A stretch of DNA of 22,915 bases from Oppiella nova (Eukaryota > Arthropoda > Arachnida > Sarcoptiformes > Oppiidae). Shown piece by piece: positions 1 to 10,516 of the stretch. The position numbers were made by a program, and so were the translations under genes. Where the stretch lies: the NCBI GenBank assembly GCA_905397405.1, contig CAJPVJ010000577.1, forward strand, positions 1-22,915, written 5' to 3'. The notes under the pieces were generated by a model that saw only the letters and a list, made by a program, of their open reading frames with translations, had not been told where the DNA came from and did not search any database. Each line of letters opens with the position of its first letter. Position 1 is the first letter of the stretch.

Positions 1-240
1 AACATTATATACTTCTAAATTTCAATGACAAAATGAGGATGTCAGCGATAGTTAAACGTGAATTTAGCAAGCTAGTTTACTTGATTCGCCAAGTTTAGTC
101 AATTCAAAATGTTAATTGTGTTACTAGCTAACTAATCATAACAATTAGAACCACTCAATCGAGATTCGTGACTCGATGTTCCCTACTAAAAGTTAATAGA
201 GTAAAATAATTAAATAAATGAATAAAATAATAATTTGTTA
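1..240. other. Left edge; possible end of a receptor long exon
   Basis: No complete gene is visible. On the + strand a short open stretch at about 39-94 reads MSAIVKREFSKLVYLIRQ and runs into a possible donor (caa|gtttag). This resembles the region after the sixth membrane segment of gustatory receptors (the YSAQLHKHS region of the receptors downstream). It could be the end of the long exon of the broken receptor whose tail follows at 252-446, but the preceding residues do not match the neighbouring receptors. The link is weak. Confidence 0.25.
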
Positions 241-251
241 TTTATCTACAT

Positions 252-446
252 TGGATGTCATTGATCATAAGGTTGGGTCAGAAAAGGGTTGGCTTTTATT
301 GTTGGCGAATGTTTCTCATCAATAGGTTTCGTGGGATACAAGTTTGTATCAATTGTATCAAAAGTGCCCTGTACATATAACACTTCAGTTTAATAAAATC
401 TTTTTCTTGTTTACAGATTCTATCATTTATAGTGTATTTTCCCTAA
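252..446 (+). pseudogene. Gustatory-receptor-like tail, two small 3' exons, probably broken
   Basis: Two pieces match the conserved last two exons of the four receptors downstream. The first (252-341, exactly 90 bp like the others) encodes RLGQKRVGFYCWRMFLINRF in its middle and ends before a donor-like gtttgt. The second starts at 417 after tttacag and begins ILSFIVYF like the others, but stops at 444-446, ten codons earlier than in the intact genes. The acceptor of the 90-bp exon is missing: the intact copies have cccaatag directly before it, while here the sequence is ctacat with no AG nearby. Lost acceptor plus early stop suggest a pseudogene. The long first exon would lie left of the window or be the doubtful stretch at 39-94. 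Confidence 0.7.
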
Positions 447-829
447 CTGTTATCAAAATGAAATTAATATCATCTTTAATAGCCTATTAATTTAATAGAT
501 TAAAAAGTAAAAATTAGATTATTTTTTGATAAAAGTAAATAATATTATTAATTTATATAAATAATTAAATAAAATACTTTATATAATAAGGTTACGATAA
601 TTATGATAATTATGGTTTATTTAATAAATATCTTATTATAATAATTTATTATTAATAATTAATAAATGTTTTCATATAAAAGCATAATTAACATTATTAC
701 TTTATTTTTCTGCCATTACTATTCATTACACTATTATTCCCTGTTTAATTGAGATTAAGTGCAATATTTGCATTTAATTATGATGTATTTAAACTTACTA
801 ATATAGTTATCAATAATATTTAATAAAAT

Positions 830-2182
830 ATGAAAGTACATTCAAATTCAAATGTTATTTGCTTAAACAAAGTATTGCCAAGATGTTTAATTATACCTAG
901 AGCTGGTACTCATTTCTACACAATTGGTCTCGCATTTTATAAACCACAAAATTTTGTGGTTACAAGAAAATCATATAACCAACCTACTTTTATCTTGATA
1001 TTTGTGATATTATATTTAATGTTAAGGTTAACGATATTATGTGTACTCCCGGAACAGAATCAGCAATTTTATGTTATATTTGGTGATCCAAACTATTTTA
1101 CTAATATCAGGATACATTTGTCATTCTTATGTATTTCAGCCGGAATTATAAGCATTTCATCACAATTTCTAAACTATCATAATTATGTTCGGGGTATAAA
1201 GCCCAAAGATTTAAATGTATTTTTAATGCTTTCTGGTTTCATAAGTCCTGCGAGTATTGGTATTTATGACAAATTAATTGTCTATAAATTAGTCAGATTT
1301 AGCCGTAAATTAATTGCGTTTACAGAGTGTATAATATTTATAATGATTTTCGCATTCATGTTTTATGGGTTGTCAATACTGTTTTTAAATGTACCTTTAT
1401 ACCAATTTATTATCTACAGTATACCTCATACTATTTTAATGACCATGGCATGTAACTATGTGAATCGTATTATAATCTGGCAATTAGTTTACTATACAAG
1501 CATTACATATTATTTATCTGAAAAAATTAAGTCAATTAATTGTTTATTGTGTACCAATAGAAAAGGGACATCAACTAGATTTATTACTAAAATTATTCAC
1601 AAGCTTAATAATTTATTCTTAGAAATCAACGATTATAACAATAATTATTGGACATATTTTTTGGGCATTTATTGGTTATGTATCACTGTGGTTTTAACAA
1701 TGTTCATTTTAACATTGTTATTTTCAACTATAAAGTTATTCACGAGATTTCAAATATTAATAATGACAGTAGAATATTTGATGACCCTGTTTATAATCAT
1801 TCATTATTCAGCCCAGCTACATAAACATAGTGTCAATTCTCATAAACTGCTTTTGCATTACATACATAATAAGCATAATAATATATCACTTAAATCCAAG
1901 TTAAAAGTATAAATGATAGATTGATTCAAATTTGTAAAAAGGTTTTGTCAAATTTTATTGTTTGTCCCAATAGTTGATGTCATTTCACGAAAGGTTGGCT
2001 CAGAAAAGGGTTGGCTTTTACTGTTGGCAGCTATTTCTCATCGATAGGTTTCGAGGTTTTAAAGTATGTACTTGCTAAATTATAATGGATATATTCATAA
2101 ACATTTTATTTATTATTTACAGATTCTATCATTTATAATGTATTTTTTACTTAAAGCTGTCAAAAAGAAATTTTTAAAATAA
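830..2182 (+). CDS. Gustatory-receptor-like 7TM chemoreceptor, subfamily A copy 1 (three exons)
   Basis: A predicted 408-residue receptor, a normal length for arthropod gustatory receptors (7tm_7 type), expected to be a ligand-gated cation channel subunit in sensory neuron membranes; the ligand is unknown. Exons: 830-1906, 1974-2063 and 2123-2182, joined by phase-0 introns of 67 and 59 bp (donors gtataa and gtatgt; acceptors caatag and ttacag). Hydrophobic segments lie near residues 52-74, 97-115, 161-187, 189-226, 273-302, 306-328 and 390-404. Exon 2 carries the QKRVGFYCWQLFLIDRF block, which I align with the region before TM7 in gustatory receptors; exon 3 carries the last helix, ILSFIMYFLLK. 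Phase-0 introns near the 3' end are a known ancestral trait of this superfamily. The start is the first ATG of the long frame and is shared with copy A2. Stopping at 1912 would lose TM7. Family call is by pattern, not by search. Confidence 0.8.
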
Positions 2183-2646
2183 TTATAAGAATAATTTTTT
2201 AAAATTATTGACATATGTGTTATGATAAATAGATTAATTGGACTTATTTTAGATTTGATAGCTCATAATTCTTTAATAAAAATAAAAATAATTTTTTATA
2301 TAATAATGTTACTACATGTATTTGACTATAATTATAACAAGAACTAATTTCTATTTAATTATAGCTTAATTCCAGACTATTATTACAAATTTGTAAATTA
2401 ATAAGAACTAAATATATTTCCTAAATGTTATAACTATTGGACATTTAGTGAACATTTGTTACTAACATATAATTGTAACAATATCAAGGATCCTACGTTA
2501 ATATATACAGTATGTAATTATTTAGATGTACTAAATATGTATCTAATTAATTATTACAATATAATTAACGTTACGCTAAACAATTAGCTGGACTAATTTG
2601 TTTTTATATTCTTTCCATAATTAAGCTATAAATTATAATGCACTAA
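2183..2646. other. Intergenic spacer between receptors A1 and B1
   Basis: AT-rich spacer, no gene. It is conserved in the other copies (8276-8763 and 10517-10870), for example the ggatcctacgttaatat stretch near 2489 and the tagctggacta stretch near 2585. About 110 bp of it (roughly 2183-2295) is missing in the A2-B2 spacer but kept in the relic copy at 8.3 kb. Confidence 0.6.
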
Positions 2647-3421
2647 GTAGCATGCTCTCATTTTATCAAATAGATATTGATAATTGTGATAATACAGTAT
2701 TTTTCTATATAATATTACTAACAATTTGCAATAATAAAAGTAACCGAATGGCCACTATTAGTATTTTATATTTAACAATCATTAGCATCGGACATAAGAA
2801 TTTGCTTATATTTTTATATTATGTTATGACTTACACTTTATTAACTTTCAACTCATAATCACAGCGATTAACTTGTATGACATTATCGCTCAATAGACTA
2901 CTATTACTGAAACATATTATGAGATCTAATACCATGGTTAGAATAAAACTAATGACATTTACAGAGAATCTAATGTCAAAACAATTTAATAGTTGTGGTC
3001 TTATATTTTTATACAGGCTATTCTAGTATAAAAATATAATGCAAGTACGTTATATTAGTACTCTATAGTTAACAGGTTAATATGTTCAATTTATGTCACA
3101 AAAAAAATTATACTAAACCTACGTAGTAAAGACACTTAACTTTATAATATTATTTAAAATGTCAATATCTTTATATGAAAACATATTAATGTTAATTCAT
3201 ATTAAAATGCATGCAATTAAACATTTAGATTAGTACTAAAATATTATCGCCATTATAATTATACTGTATTATAATATTAAGTTGAAGATATACAGTATAA
3301 TTATAATGGCGATAATATTTTAGTACTTTTATTATTGCAAATTAAGTTAGTAATATTATGTAGAAAAATACTGTATTATCAGAATTATCAATATTTATTT
3401 GATAAAATGAGAGCATGCTAC
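2647..3421. mobile_element. 775-bp non-autonomous DNA transposon (MITE) with long terminal inverted repeats, PIF/Harbinger-like
   Basis: The ends are inverted repeats starting GTAGCATGCTCTCATTTTAT; about 75 bp match with three or four differences, and weaker matching extends to about 95 bp. The element is flanked by the direct repeat TAA (2644-2646 and 3422-3424). The equivalent sites in the other two copies of this spacer, near 10872 and 8764, are uninterrupted, so the insertion is directly visible. A second near-perfect inverted repeat sits inside near the right end (about 3233-3331, arms of about 37 bp containing attatcgccattataatta). A 3-bp TAA/TTA target duplication is typical of PIF/Harbinger elements; that assignment is inferred. 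No transposase is encoded; the 68-codon open frame at 2652 is a by-product of the terminal repeat. Confidence 0.85.
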
Positions 3422-3469
3422 TAAATTATTTATCTCATGGCATATACAGTAAATATATTTATTATAAAA

Positions 3470-4819
3470 ATGAAAACCTATCCAAAATCAACAATGTTAA
3501 CAAATAAAGTGTTACCTTGCTCATTGGTGATAGTAGGTGCTGGCACCCATTTCTACAGTATTGGTCTTTCACTGTATAAACCATTGAATGTCAAAAACAG
3601 ATCACTAATTAACCACCCTGTAATTATATCTACATTTATTGTCATTTACTTTATCATAAGGTTCACAATATTACTTGTAATACCTGAGCAACGCCCACAA
3701 TTTTATGCCATAGTTGGTGATCCAAAATATTTTGTTAATATTAGTACCCAGGTATATGTGTTATCTATTGTGGCCGGGCTGATAGCAATTGGCTCACAAT
3801 TACTAAATTACTATAACTTTATAAATGGTATAAAACCGCGAGATTTACGCTTATTTTCAATGCTTTCGGGTTTAATAACACCGAAAAGCATTGGTATTGA
3901 CGACAAACTACTTGTGTATAAATTGTTACGATTTAGCCGTAAATTCATTGCAATCACAGAATATTCTGTAAACTTAATGGTGTTTGTATTTATGGGTTAT
4001 ACCTTATCTATATTCGTATTAAATGAGACAATATACCAGATGCTTTTGTATGGTATACCACATACTATATTAATAACATTGGTATGTAATTACATAAATC
4101 GGATTATTATCTGGCAATTAGCCTACTTTGCAATTATTACATATTATTTGACGGAAAAAATAAAATCAATTAATATTAAGATACCAAATAAGGGAAAAAT
4201 GAAAACTTCAATTAATTTTACAAAACTCATACATCAATTAAATCATATTTATCTGGAGATCAATGAATATAACCGTAACTATTGGTCAATATTTTTAGGC
4301 ATTTATTGGATACTAATCACATTAATTGTTACTATACTCACATTTTCAATAATATTATCAACAAGTGTATTTTTCACGAGAATGCAATTGCTAATAATGA
4401 CCATGGAATTTACACTTACCCTGCTAATAATCATAAACTACTCTGCTAAACTTCACGATAATAGCGTATACTCTTATAAACTATTTAATTCACATTTTGT
4501 TCACAAAAATACAATGCCCATTTTCATTAAATTAAAAGTTAGTATATTTCATAATTTTACAAAATAAATAAATTTTAAATAATATTTATTGTTTGTCCCA
4601 ATAGTTGATGTCATTCATGGAAAGGTTGGGTCAGAAAAGGGTTGGCTTTTACTGTTGGCGACTGTTTCTCATCGACAGATTCCGCGGATATAAAGTCAGA
4701 ATTAATTTGATTTTTAAAAAATAATTAATTATTTTTAAAATTTATTATGTTGCTTTCAGATCCTACTATTTATCCCATATTTCTTTCTGAAATTTGTCCA
4801 GAACACTTATTTGAAGTAA
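3470..4819 (+). CDS. Gustatory-receptor-like 7TM chemoreceptor, subfamily B copy 1 (three exons)
   Basis: Predicted 405 residues. Exons: 3470-4537, 4605-4694 and 4760-4819, phase-0 introns of 67 and 65 bp (donors gttagt and gtcaga; acceptors caatag and tttcag). It aligns along its length with subfamily A, for example GAGTHFYSIGLSLYKP near the N-terminus, LRFSRKFI in the middle and ITYYLTEKIKSIN before the loop, but is clearly a separate lineage. Exon 2 gives QKRVGFYCWRLFLIDRFRG, exon 3 gives ILLFIPYFFLKFVQN. I chose the ATG at 3470 rather than 3437: MKTYPKS is the start shared with copy B2, where the upstream ATG is out of frame. The TAA-flanked MITE ends about 48 bp upstream and may have altered the promoter. 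Role expected to be sensory cation channel; ligand unknown. Confidence 0.8.
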
Positions 4820-5085
4820 TCATGTGGCTTACTTGTTAATGTAATGTTAATAGCTTACAGTACACAAGTAGTTTTAGTATTTAATGAATCTAATTGAATT
4901 TACTGTATATAATATATAATTTATTCCATAAAAGTTCGTAAATAAATAATATAATTTATTTATTTTATTGTTATTAATAATTTATTTATTTATTTAATTT
5001 TGAATAAATTAATCTACTGTACATAAAATTTACAGTGCCATTTTTAAATCTATTTAAATATAGTTTTAATCAATTTATAAAACAA
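4820..5085. other. Spacer between receptor B1 and transporter remnant
   Basis: AT-rich, no gene. It matches the spacer after receptor B2 except that the B2 version holds a 388-bp inserted element; the uninterrupted site is here near 4870 (agttttag). Confidence 0.55.
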
Positions 5086-5471
5086 TTATTTACACAAAAT
5101 ATATCTCTTATGATGATTATCATGCAATTCATTATAAACATCAAATAAAATAATACCTGACATTAAAGCACCGATTATTATTAAAAACATGCCGTATGTA
5201 AACAGAGCTCTTGACCAGAAATATGACCATGCTGAATATATTGAGGGATTTTTATCACAACCAACTATTGGTGCGTCTAATGTGGACACCGGGGACCTCA
5301 TAGCCAATGAAGTAATACAGAGTCCCGGAAATGCGAATACATTACAGACTCCCAGTGAGCTCACAAACCCGAGCACTATATATAGGTTTGGTATGATCAT
5401 GGTCACAATCAGGACCATTAAGTTTAAAAATGACTTTATCACAAAGTGGTACCAAAAGTCACCACGGTCAC
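5086..5471 (-). pseudogene. SLC38-like amino acid transporter, orphan last exon
   Basis: This encodes only the C-terminal third of an SLC38-type transporter: about 128 residues with the hydrophobic stretches LNLMVLIVTMIIPNLYIVLG and ALFTYGMFLIIIGALMSGII and the FAFPGLCITSLAMR motif. It is nearly identical to the last exon of transporter gene A (12931-13492). The two upstream exons should follow at higher coordinates but are absent: the sequence goes into an ionotropic-receptor fragment at 5710. The acceptor has also changed. Gene A reads aaag|gtgacc, here aaaagtgacc, which moves the AG by one base and would shift the frame. The long open frame has survived, suggesting a recent duplication that caught only the 3' exon. 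Very probably not functional. Confidence 0.8.
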
Positions 5472-5709
5472 TTTTATTTATGAATAACACAGAATTCAAG
5501 GATTTTATGGTATTTTTCATATTAAATCATTTGTTACTTGTTGATTTATTAACATAATTTATAAAATATGTACTATATTTAAATAAAAGATTATTAAAGC
5601 TTGAATACTCTTAAGCAGTATACTTCATATAAATTATTATACAGTATTTAAATTAATAATATATAAATTTTTATAATTTATAATCATTTGTTTGAAAATA
5701 TTGTTTTAG

Positions 5710-5955
5710 GAGTTCCGTATTACATGAATCGGGAGTATATAGGAAATGGAGCAAGGATGTAGTATACTTACCAATACACGGGGTTCCTCTATTAATTTAG
5801 AGGGGAAAGGGATTAAAACTATAAAGGTGGACTACAAACGATTTTTATTTGAAAATATCTATGGTTTAGGTTTACTATTTGTATTTGGTGCGTTGATTTC
5901 TATAATTATTTTAATTGAGTTTATATCTAAAATGTTTTTAAAATTACTTAAGTGA
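5710..5955 (+). pseudogene. Ionotropic receptor, orphan last exon (S2 end plus M4), frameshifted
   Basis: Starts after a good acceptor (attgttttag) and matches the last exon of the intact receptor at 7873-8110: LHESGVYRKWSKD here against LRESGLYGKWSED there, then VDYKRFLFENIYGLGLLFVF against LDYKPLIIENFYGLYLMYVL, ending in a membrane helix and a stop. The two halves are in different frames. The first frame stops near 5802; the second is open from 5746 to 5955. The shift lies just after KWSKD relative to the intact copy. No earlier exons are found between the transporter remnant (ending 5471) and here. This is the tail of a second ionotropic receptor lost by deletion or partial duplication. 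Confidence 0.8.
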
Positions 5956-6572
5956 ATTTAAAAAACACCGTAATAAATCTATAATATAAATAATTATAGA
6001 TTTGTATTATAATTATTTATTATTTGTTATATTAATAAACTATTATTGTGCATACAATAATTAAAATCATATTAACTTATTTTTTTATAAAAAGTAAAAA
6101 ATATTTATATTTTATTGATCTATACCTAAATTTTGTTTATAAGTTTATAATTAAATATTTTTTATGTTTTATGAACTATAATTTATTATTGCACATAAAA
6201 ATTAAATGTCTACCCATAAATCTAATTAAGCACATAAGTTTTTTATTTAACAAACATATAAATTTTTGTGCTTTGAAATTAACATACTTTTTCTTATTTT
6301 TACTTTTGCACGTTATAATATAATTAAACAATTTAATTGATCAAATGATCATGTTTTTGTTTTTCATAAAAATAGTAATAATTTGTTTTGACTATAAATT
6401 AAGTAATTTTTCTCATAATTTCATTCTTATCATTTTAAGTCTATACAATATTTTTATATTAATACTCATAGTATATTAGTAATATAATACACAGTATATA
6501 TCATAAATTTATATCTAGTATTTTATAGTATCTTGACTGTCTCACTTGTATTTGTAATGAATTTCTACAAAA
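5956..6572. other. Intergenic region upstream of the ionotropic receptor
   Basis: Very AT-rich and without a recognisable gene. The 91-codon open frame at 6048-6323 is mostly I, L, F, K, N and Y codons, has no relative elsewhere in the window, and is best read as chance. A small hairpin (aatctataat / attatagatt, about 5976-6002) follows the orphan exon. The promoter of the receptor at 6573 should lie here, but no clear element can be named. Confidence 0.5.
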
Positions 6573-8110
6573 ATGTATGACCATAATTGTATTTCATATA
6601 AACCTGATGAAATATTAAATATATCCTACTCTAACCAAACACTTATTATTCACCCAATCTCTGCCCCGCCATTTATCATTTTATTGTAAGTAATTATTTG
6701 TATATTGAATAATATATATAATCAATGAACTGTTTTGGATTCAAAGTAAAATCAATGAATTATTATATGTAATATGTGGTACATTGTTTCGCTTGGTGTT
6801 TGAATTTGCACTCAAATATCAATTTAAGTATGTAAATGACATGGGTTATCTTTGCATTTCTATTTAAATTCTCTTTAGAAATGTTTAATTAATTGATATA
6901 TTTTAGTATCAAATTGAGAGCACCTCCAGAGGATATTTATGCGATGATTGATGGCATGTATAGAAACGGATGGGATATAGTAATAACAACTTTACTTACG
7001 AGTCATTACATGAAATACTCATCAATGCTCACACAATTAGGAATGTCATTAAGACTAACCGATTGTATCGATTTCATTGACATCAATAGTATCGCAGCCA
7101 AGACATGGAAGGGTGACATCAACTCATCCTGGTTCACATACATCCATACCTTTCCCTTTATCGTTTGGATATGTATTGTAAATGCATTAAATATCTTATC
7201 CATTGTATCGTATCTACAAAATTCACTAAAACCTATGATTAGTAATAGCATCTATGAATATTTCTGGAATTATTACACAATTCCAATGAGCAAGTCAATT
7301 CAAACTTTTATGCAAAAGCAAAAACGTAACCTACTTTTTGGTTTATTATTAATCGTCTCATTCTTCATAACCACACTCTTTGCGGCCGTACTATTGGATC
7401 ATATGGTCACACCTGTGCCCGTCCTATGCATCGACACCATTGAACAGTTGGCTCAGAGGACAGATATACAGGTTGTTACTCGAGATGACGGGCCTTTCAT
7501 TAAATACATTAATAGCAATCAAAACAGTGTTTCTAAAGCTATTGACGATAAACTTATAAAATATGTGAACTTTGAAGACATTAAACATTTAGTGATGTCT
7601 GGTCTTAGGAACGGTTCAATTGCTTACATCCATTATGGGCTACAACTTCAATATTATTTGCAAGAATTCACACAAATGCAGGAATTGGAGCATAAATATA
7701 GTGATCGACTCATAGATTTAGTTCATATATCCCGGAGCACTGAGAGTGAGCCATATTATCTCATTTTAAATGAGGCCACAAAATATATAACTATTTTAAA
7801 TGATTTGAATAAAATGTAAGATTTTAATTATATAGATATTTATTTTGTTTAACTAATTTTAGCTTAATTTAGGGTTATATTACTTCGTGAATCGGGATTA
7901 TATGGGAAATGGAGTGAAGATATACTTAACTATAGGCATAACATTTCTGAGCAAGTTCACTTTATAAAGAAAGAAAGTCAACATATTTTGTTGGATTACA
8001 AACCACTTATAATTGAAAACTTCTATGGCTTATATTTAATGTATGTTTTATTTTCATGTATTTCTGTAATAATTATTTCGGTTGAATTAATTTCAATAAT
8101 TTTCAAGTAA
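6573..8110 (+). CDS. Ionotropic receptor (divergent iGluR family), four exons
   Basis: Predicted 446 residues; expected to be a chemosensory ligand-gated cation channel subunit. Exons: 6573-6685, 6747-6827, 6907-7815 and 7873-8110; all three introns (61, 79, 57 bp) are phase 2, with donors gtaagt, gtatgt and gtaaga. Order of parts: S1 lobe (LIIHPISAPPFIIL, then CGTLFRLVFEFALKYQF, then GWDIVITTLL), M1 about 146-168 (FPFIVWICIVNALNIL), pore region, M3 about 205-228 (LLFGLLLIVSFFITTLFAAV), S2, the KW motif (ESGLYGKW) and M4 about 419-441. There is no amino-terminal domain, as in many divergent IRs. The SYTANLAAF motif of true glutamate receptors is replaced by SFFITTLFAA, and the S1 arginine that binds glutamate is not evident, so glutamate is an unlikely ligand. 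An in-frame stop 15 bases upstream supports the ATG, though an upstream signal-peptide exon cannot be excluded. AATAAA overlaps the stop. Confidence 0.85.
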
Positions 8111-8199
8111 TAAAATTTATTGATTATTTTAAATTTTATTATATAATTGAATTTACTGGTACATTATAGTATAATATAAGTGTTTATTGTTTTATTGTT

Positions 8200-8857
8200 A
8201 AAGTTTGTACTTGTTAAATTATAATGGATATATTCATAAAGATTTTATTTATTATTTACAGATGTATTTTTTGCTTAAGGTTGCCAAAAATAATTTTTTT
8301 AAAAAATTATAATAAAAATAATTGTTTAAAATTATCGACATATTTGTTAAATAGATTAATTGGACTTAATTTAGATTTAATAGCTCATAATTCTTTAATA
8401 AAAATAAAAATAATTTTTTTATATACAATAATAATTTTATTTCATGTATTTAACTATAATTATACTAAGAACTAATTTCTATTTAATTATTGCTTAATTC
8501 CAGACTATTATTACAAATTTGTAAATTAATAAGAACTAAATATATTTCCTAAATGTTATAACTATTGGACATTAAGTGAACATTTGTTACTAACATCTAA
8601 TTGTAACAATATCAAGGATCCTACGTTAATATGTATGAAATTATTTAGATGCACTAAATATGTTTCTAATTAATTATTACATATAATTTACATTACGTTA
8701 AACAATTAGCTGGACTAAATGTTTTTATATTCTTTCTATAATTAAGTTATAAATTATAATGCCCTCAATTATTTACCTCATGGCATATAAATATAATATT
8801 AATTATAAAAAATGAAAACCTATCCAAAATCAACAATGTTAACAAATAGAGTGTTAT
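8200..8857 (+). pseudogene. Collapsed third receptor cassette: A-gene 3' end, spacer and B-gene first 15 codons
   Basis: This segment is colinear with 2062-2640 joined to 3425-3514 of the first cassette. It begins at the exon 2/intron 2 border of a subfamily-A receptor (aaagtttgtacttg). It contains a last exon that has lost its first codons (tttacag followed directly by atgtattttttgctt), then the A-B spacer. It ends with the start of a subfamily-B gene (ATG at 8812, MKTYPKSTMLTNRVL) that breaks off at about 8856. There it runs into sequence matching the upstream flank of receptor A1 (from about 529). The 83-codon open frame at 8224-8475 is a by-product of this relic. It lacks the MITE present at 2647-3421. 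Confidence 0.8.
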
Positions 8858-9163
8858 AAAAGTCAATAATATTATTAATTCATATAAATAATTAAATAAA
8901 TACTTTATATAATATGGTTACAATAAGTATGATAATTATGGTTTATTTAATAAATAGCATCCAAAAATCAATAATGTTTTCGTATAAAAACATAATTAAC
9001 ATTATTACTTTATTTTTCTGTCATTACTATTCATTACACTACTATTCTCTGTTTAATTGAAATTAAGGGTAATCATCGTATTTAATTTGCATTTGAAACA
9101 ACAACATTTAATTATGATGTGTTTAAACTTACTAATATAGTTATCAATAATATTTAATAAAAT
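8858..9163 (+). promoter_or_regulatory. Duplicated 5' flank of receptor A2
   Basis: This matches the flank of receptor A1 (about 530-829) with several small differences. Best conserved are the blocks acattattactttatttttctg near the middle and aacttactaatatagttatcaataat directly before the start codon. Conservation next to the ATG fits a promoter or 5' UTR but may only reflect recent duplication. No TATA box or named site can be assigned. Confidence 0.4.
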
Positions 9164-10516
9164 ATGAAAGTACATTCAAATTCAAATGTTATTTGCTTAA
9201 ACAAAGTATTACCAAAATGTTTAATTATACCCAGAGCTGGTACTCATTTCTATACAATTGGTCTTACATTTAATAAACCACTAAATATCGTGGTTACAAG
9301 AAAATTATGTAATCAACCTACTTTTATCTTGATATTTGTGATATTATATTTAATGTTAAGGTTAACGATATTATGTGTACTACCGGAACAGAATCAGCAA
9401 TTTTATGTCATATTTGGTGACATAAACTATTTTACGAATATCAGGATACATTTGAATTTGTTATGTATTTCAGCCGGAATTATAAGCATTTTATCACAAT
9501 TACTAAACTATCATAATTATGTTCGGGGTATAAAGCCCAAAGATTTACGCGTATTTTTAATGCTTTCTGGTTTCATTAGTCCTAAGAGTATTGGTATTCA
9601 TGACAAACTAATTGTCTATAAGTTATTAAGATTTAGCCGTAAATTAATTGTTTTTACAGAGTGTATAGTATTTATCATGATTTTTGCATTCATGTTTTAT
9701 GAGGTTTCAATACTGTTTCTAAATGTACCTTTATACCACTTCATTTGCTATAGTATGCCGCATATTATTTTAATGACTATGGCATGTAACTATGTTAATC
9801 GTATTATAATCTGGCAATTGGTTTACTATACCATCATTACATACTATTTAACAGAAAAAATTAAATCAATTAATTGTTTATTGTGTACCAATAGGAAAAG
9901 CACATCAACTAGAAATATTACTAAAATTATACATAAACTTAATAATTTATTTTTAGAAATCACCGATTATAACAATAATTATTGGACATATTTTTTGGGC
10001 ATTTATTGGTTATGTATCACTGTGGTTTTAACAATGTTCATTTTAACATTGTTATTTTCAACTATAACGTTATTCACGAGATTGCAAACATTAATAATGA
10101 CAGTAGAATATTTGATGACCCTGTTTATAATCATTCATTATTCAGCCCAGCTACATAAACATAGTGTCAATTCTCATAAACTGCTTTTACATTACATACA
10201 TAATAAGCATAATAATATATCACTTAAATCCAAGTTAAAAGTATAAATGATAGATTGATTCAAATTTGTAAAAAGGTTTTGTCAAATTTTATTGTTTGTC
10301 CCAATAGTTGATGTCATTTCACGAAAGGTTGGCTCAGAAAAGGGTTGGCTTTTACTGTTGGCAACTATTTCTCATCGATAGGTTTCGAGGCTTTAAAGTA
10401 TGTACTTGCTAAATTATAATGGATATATTCATAAACATTTTATTTATTATTTACAGATTCTATCATTTATAATGTATTTTCTGCTTAAAGCTGTCAAAAA
10501 GAAATTTTTAAAATAA
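9164..10516 (+). CDS. Gustatory-receptor-like 7TM chemoreceptor, subfamily A copy 2 (three exons)
   Basis: Predicted 408 residues, about nine in ten identical to copy A1. Exons: 9164-10240, 10308-10397 and 10457-10516, with the same phase-0 introns and splice sites as A1. Most differences from A1 are in the first two thirds (for example NKPLNIVVTRKLCNQ for YKPQNFVVTRKSYNQ, and YHFICYSMPHII for YQFIIYSIPHTI). The last part of the long exon and the two small exons are almost unchanged, consistent with constraint or gene conversion near the 3' end. No disabling change is seen. It lies about 400 bp upstream of B2 on the same strand; each gene probably has its own promoter. Confidence 0.8.

Noticed and set aside
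2652-2858. 68-codon open frame
   Set aside because: It starts inside the terminal inverted repeat of the MITE and is absent from the paralogous spacers.
3437-3469. Upstream ATG giving receptor B1 eleven extra residues (MAYTVNIFIIK)
   Set aside because: Copy B2 and the relic at 8812 start at MKTYPKS, and in B2 the upstream ATG is out of frame.
5189-5557. 122-codon open frame on the + strand, with similar ones at 13127, 13291, 19471 and 22364
   Set aside because: All are antisense shadows of the conserved last exon of the SLC38-like transporters, whose hydrophobic motifs and splice sites are on the minus strand.
6048-6323. 91-codon open frame
   Set aside because: Composition is that of random AT-rich DNA, no paralogue in the window and no family motif.
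7006-7251. 81-codon minus-strand open frame
   Set aside because: Antisense to exon 3 of the ionotropic receptor, which has clear domain structure on the + strand.
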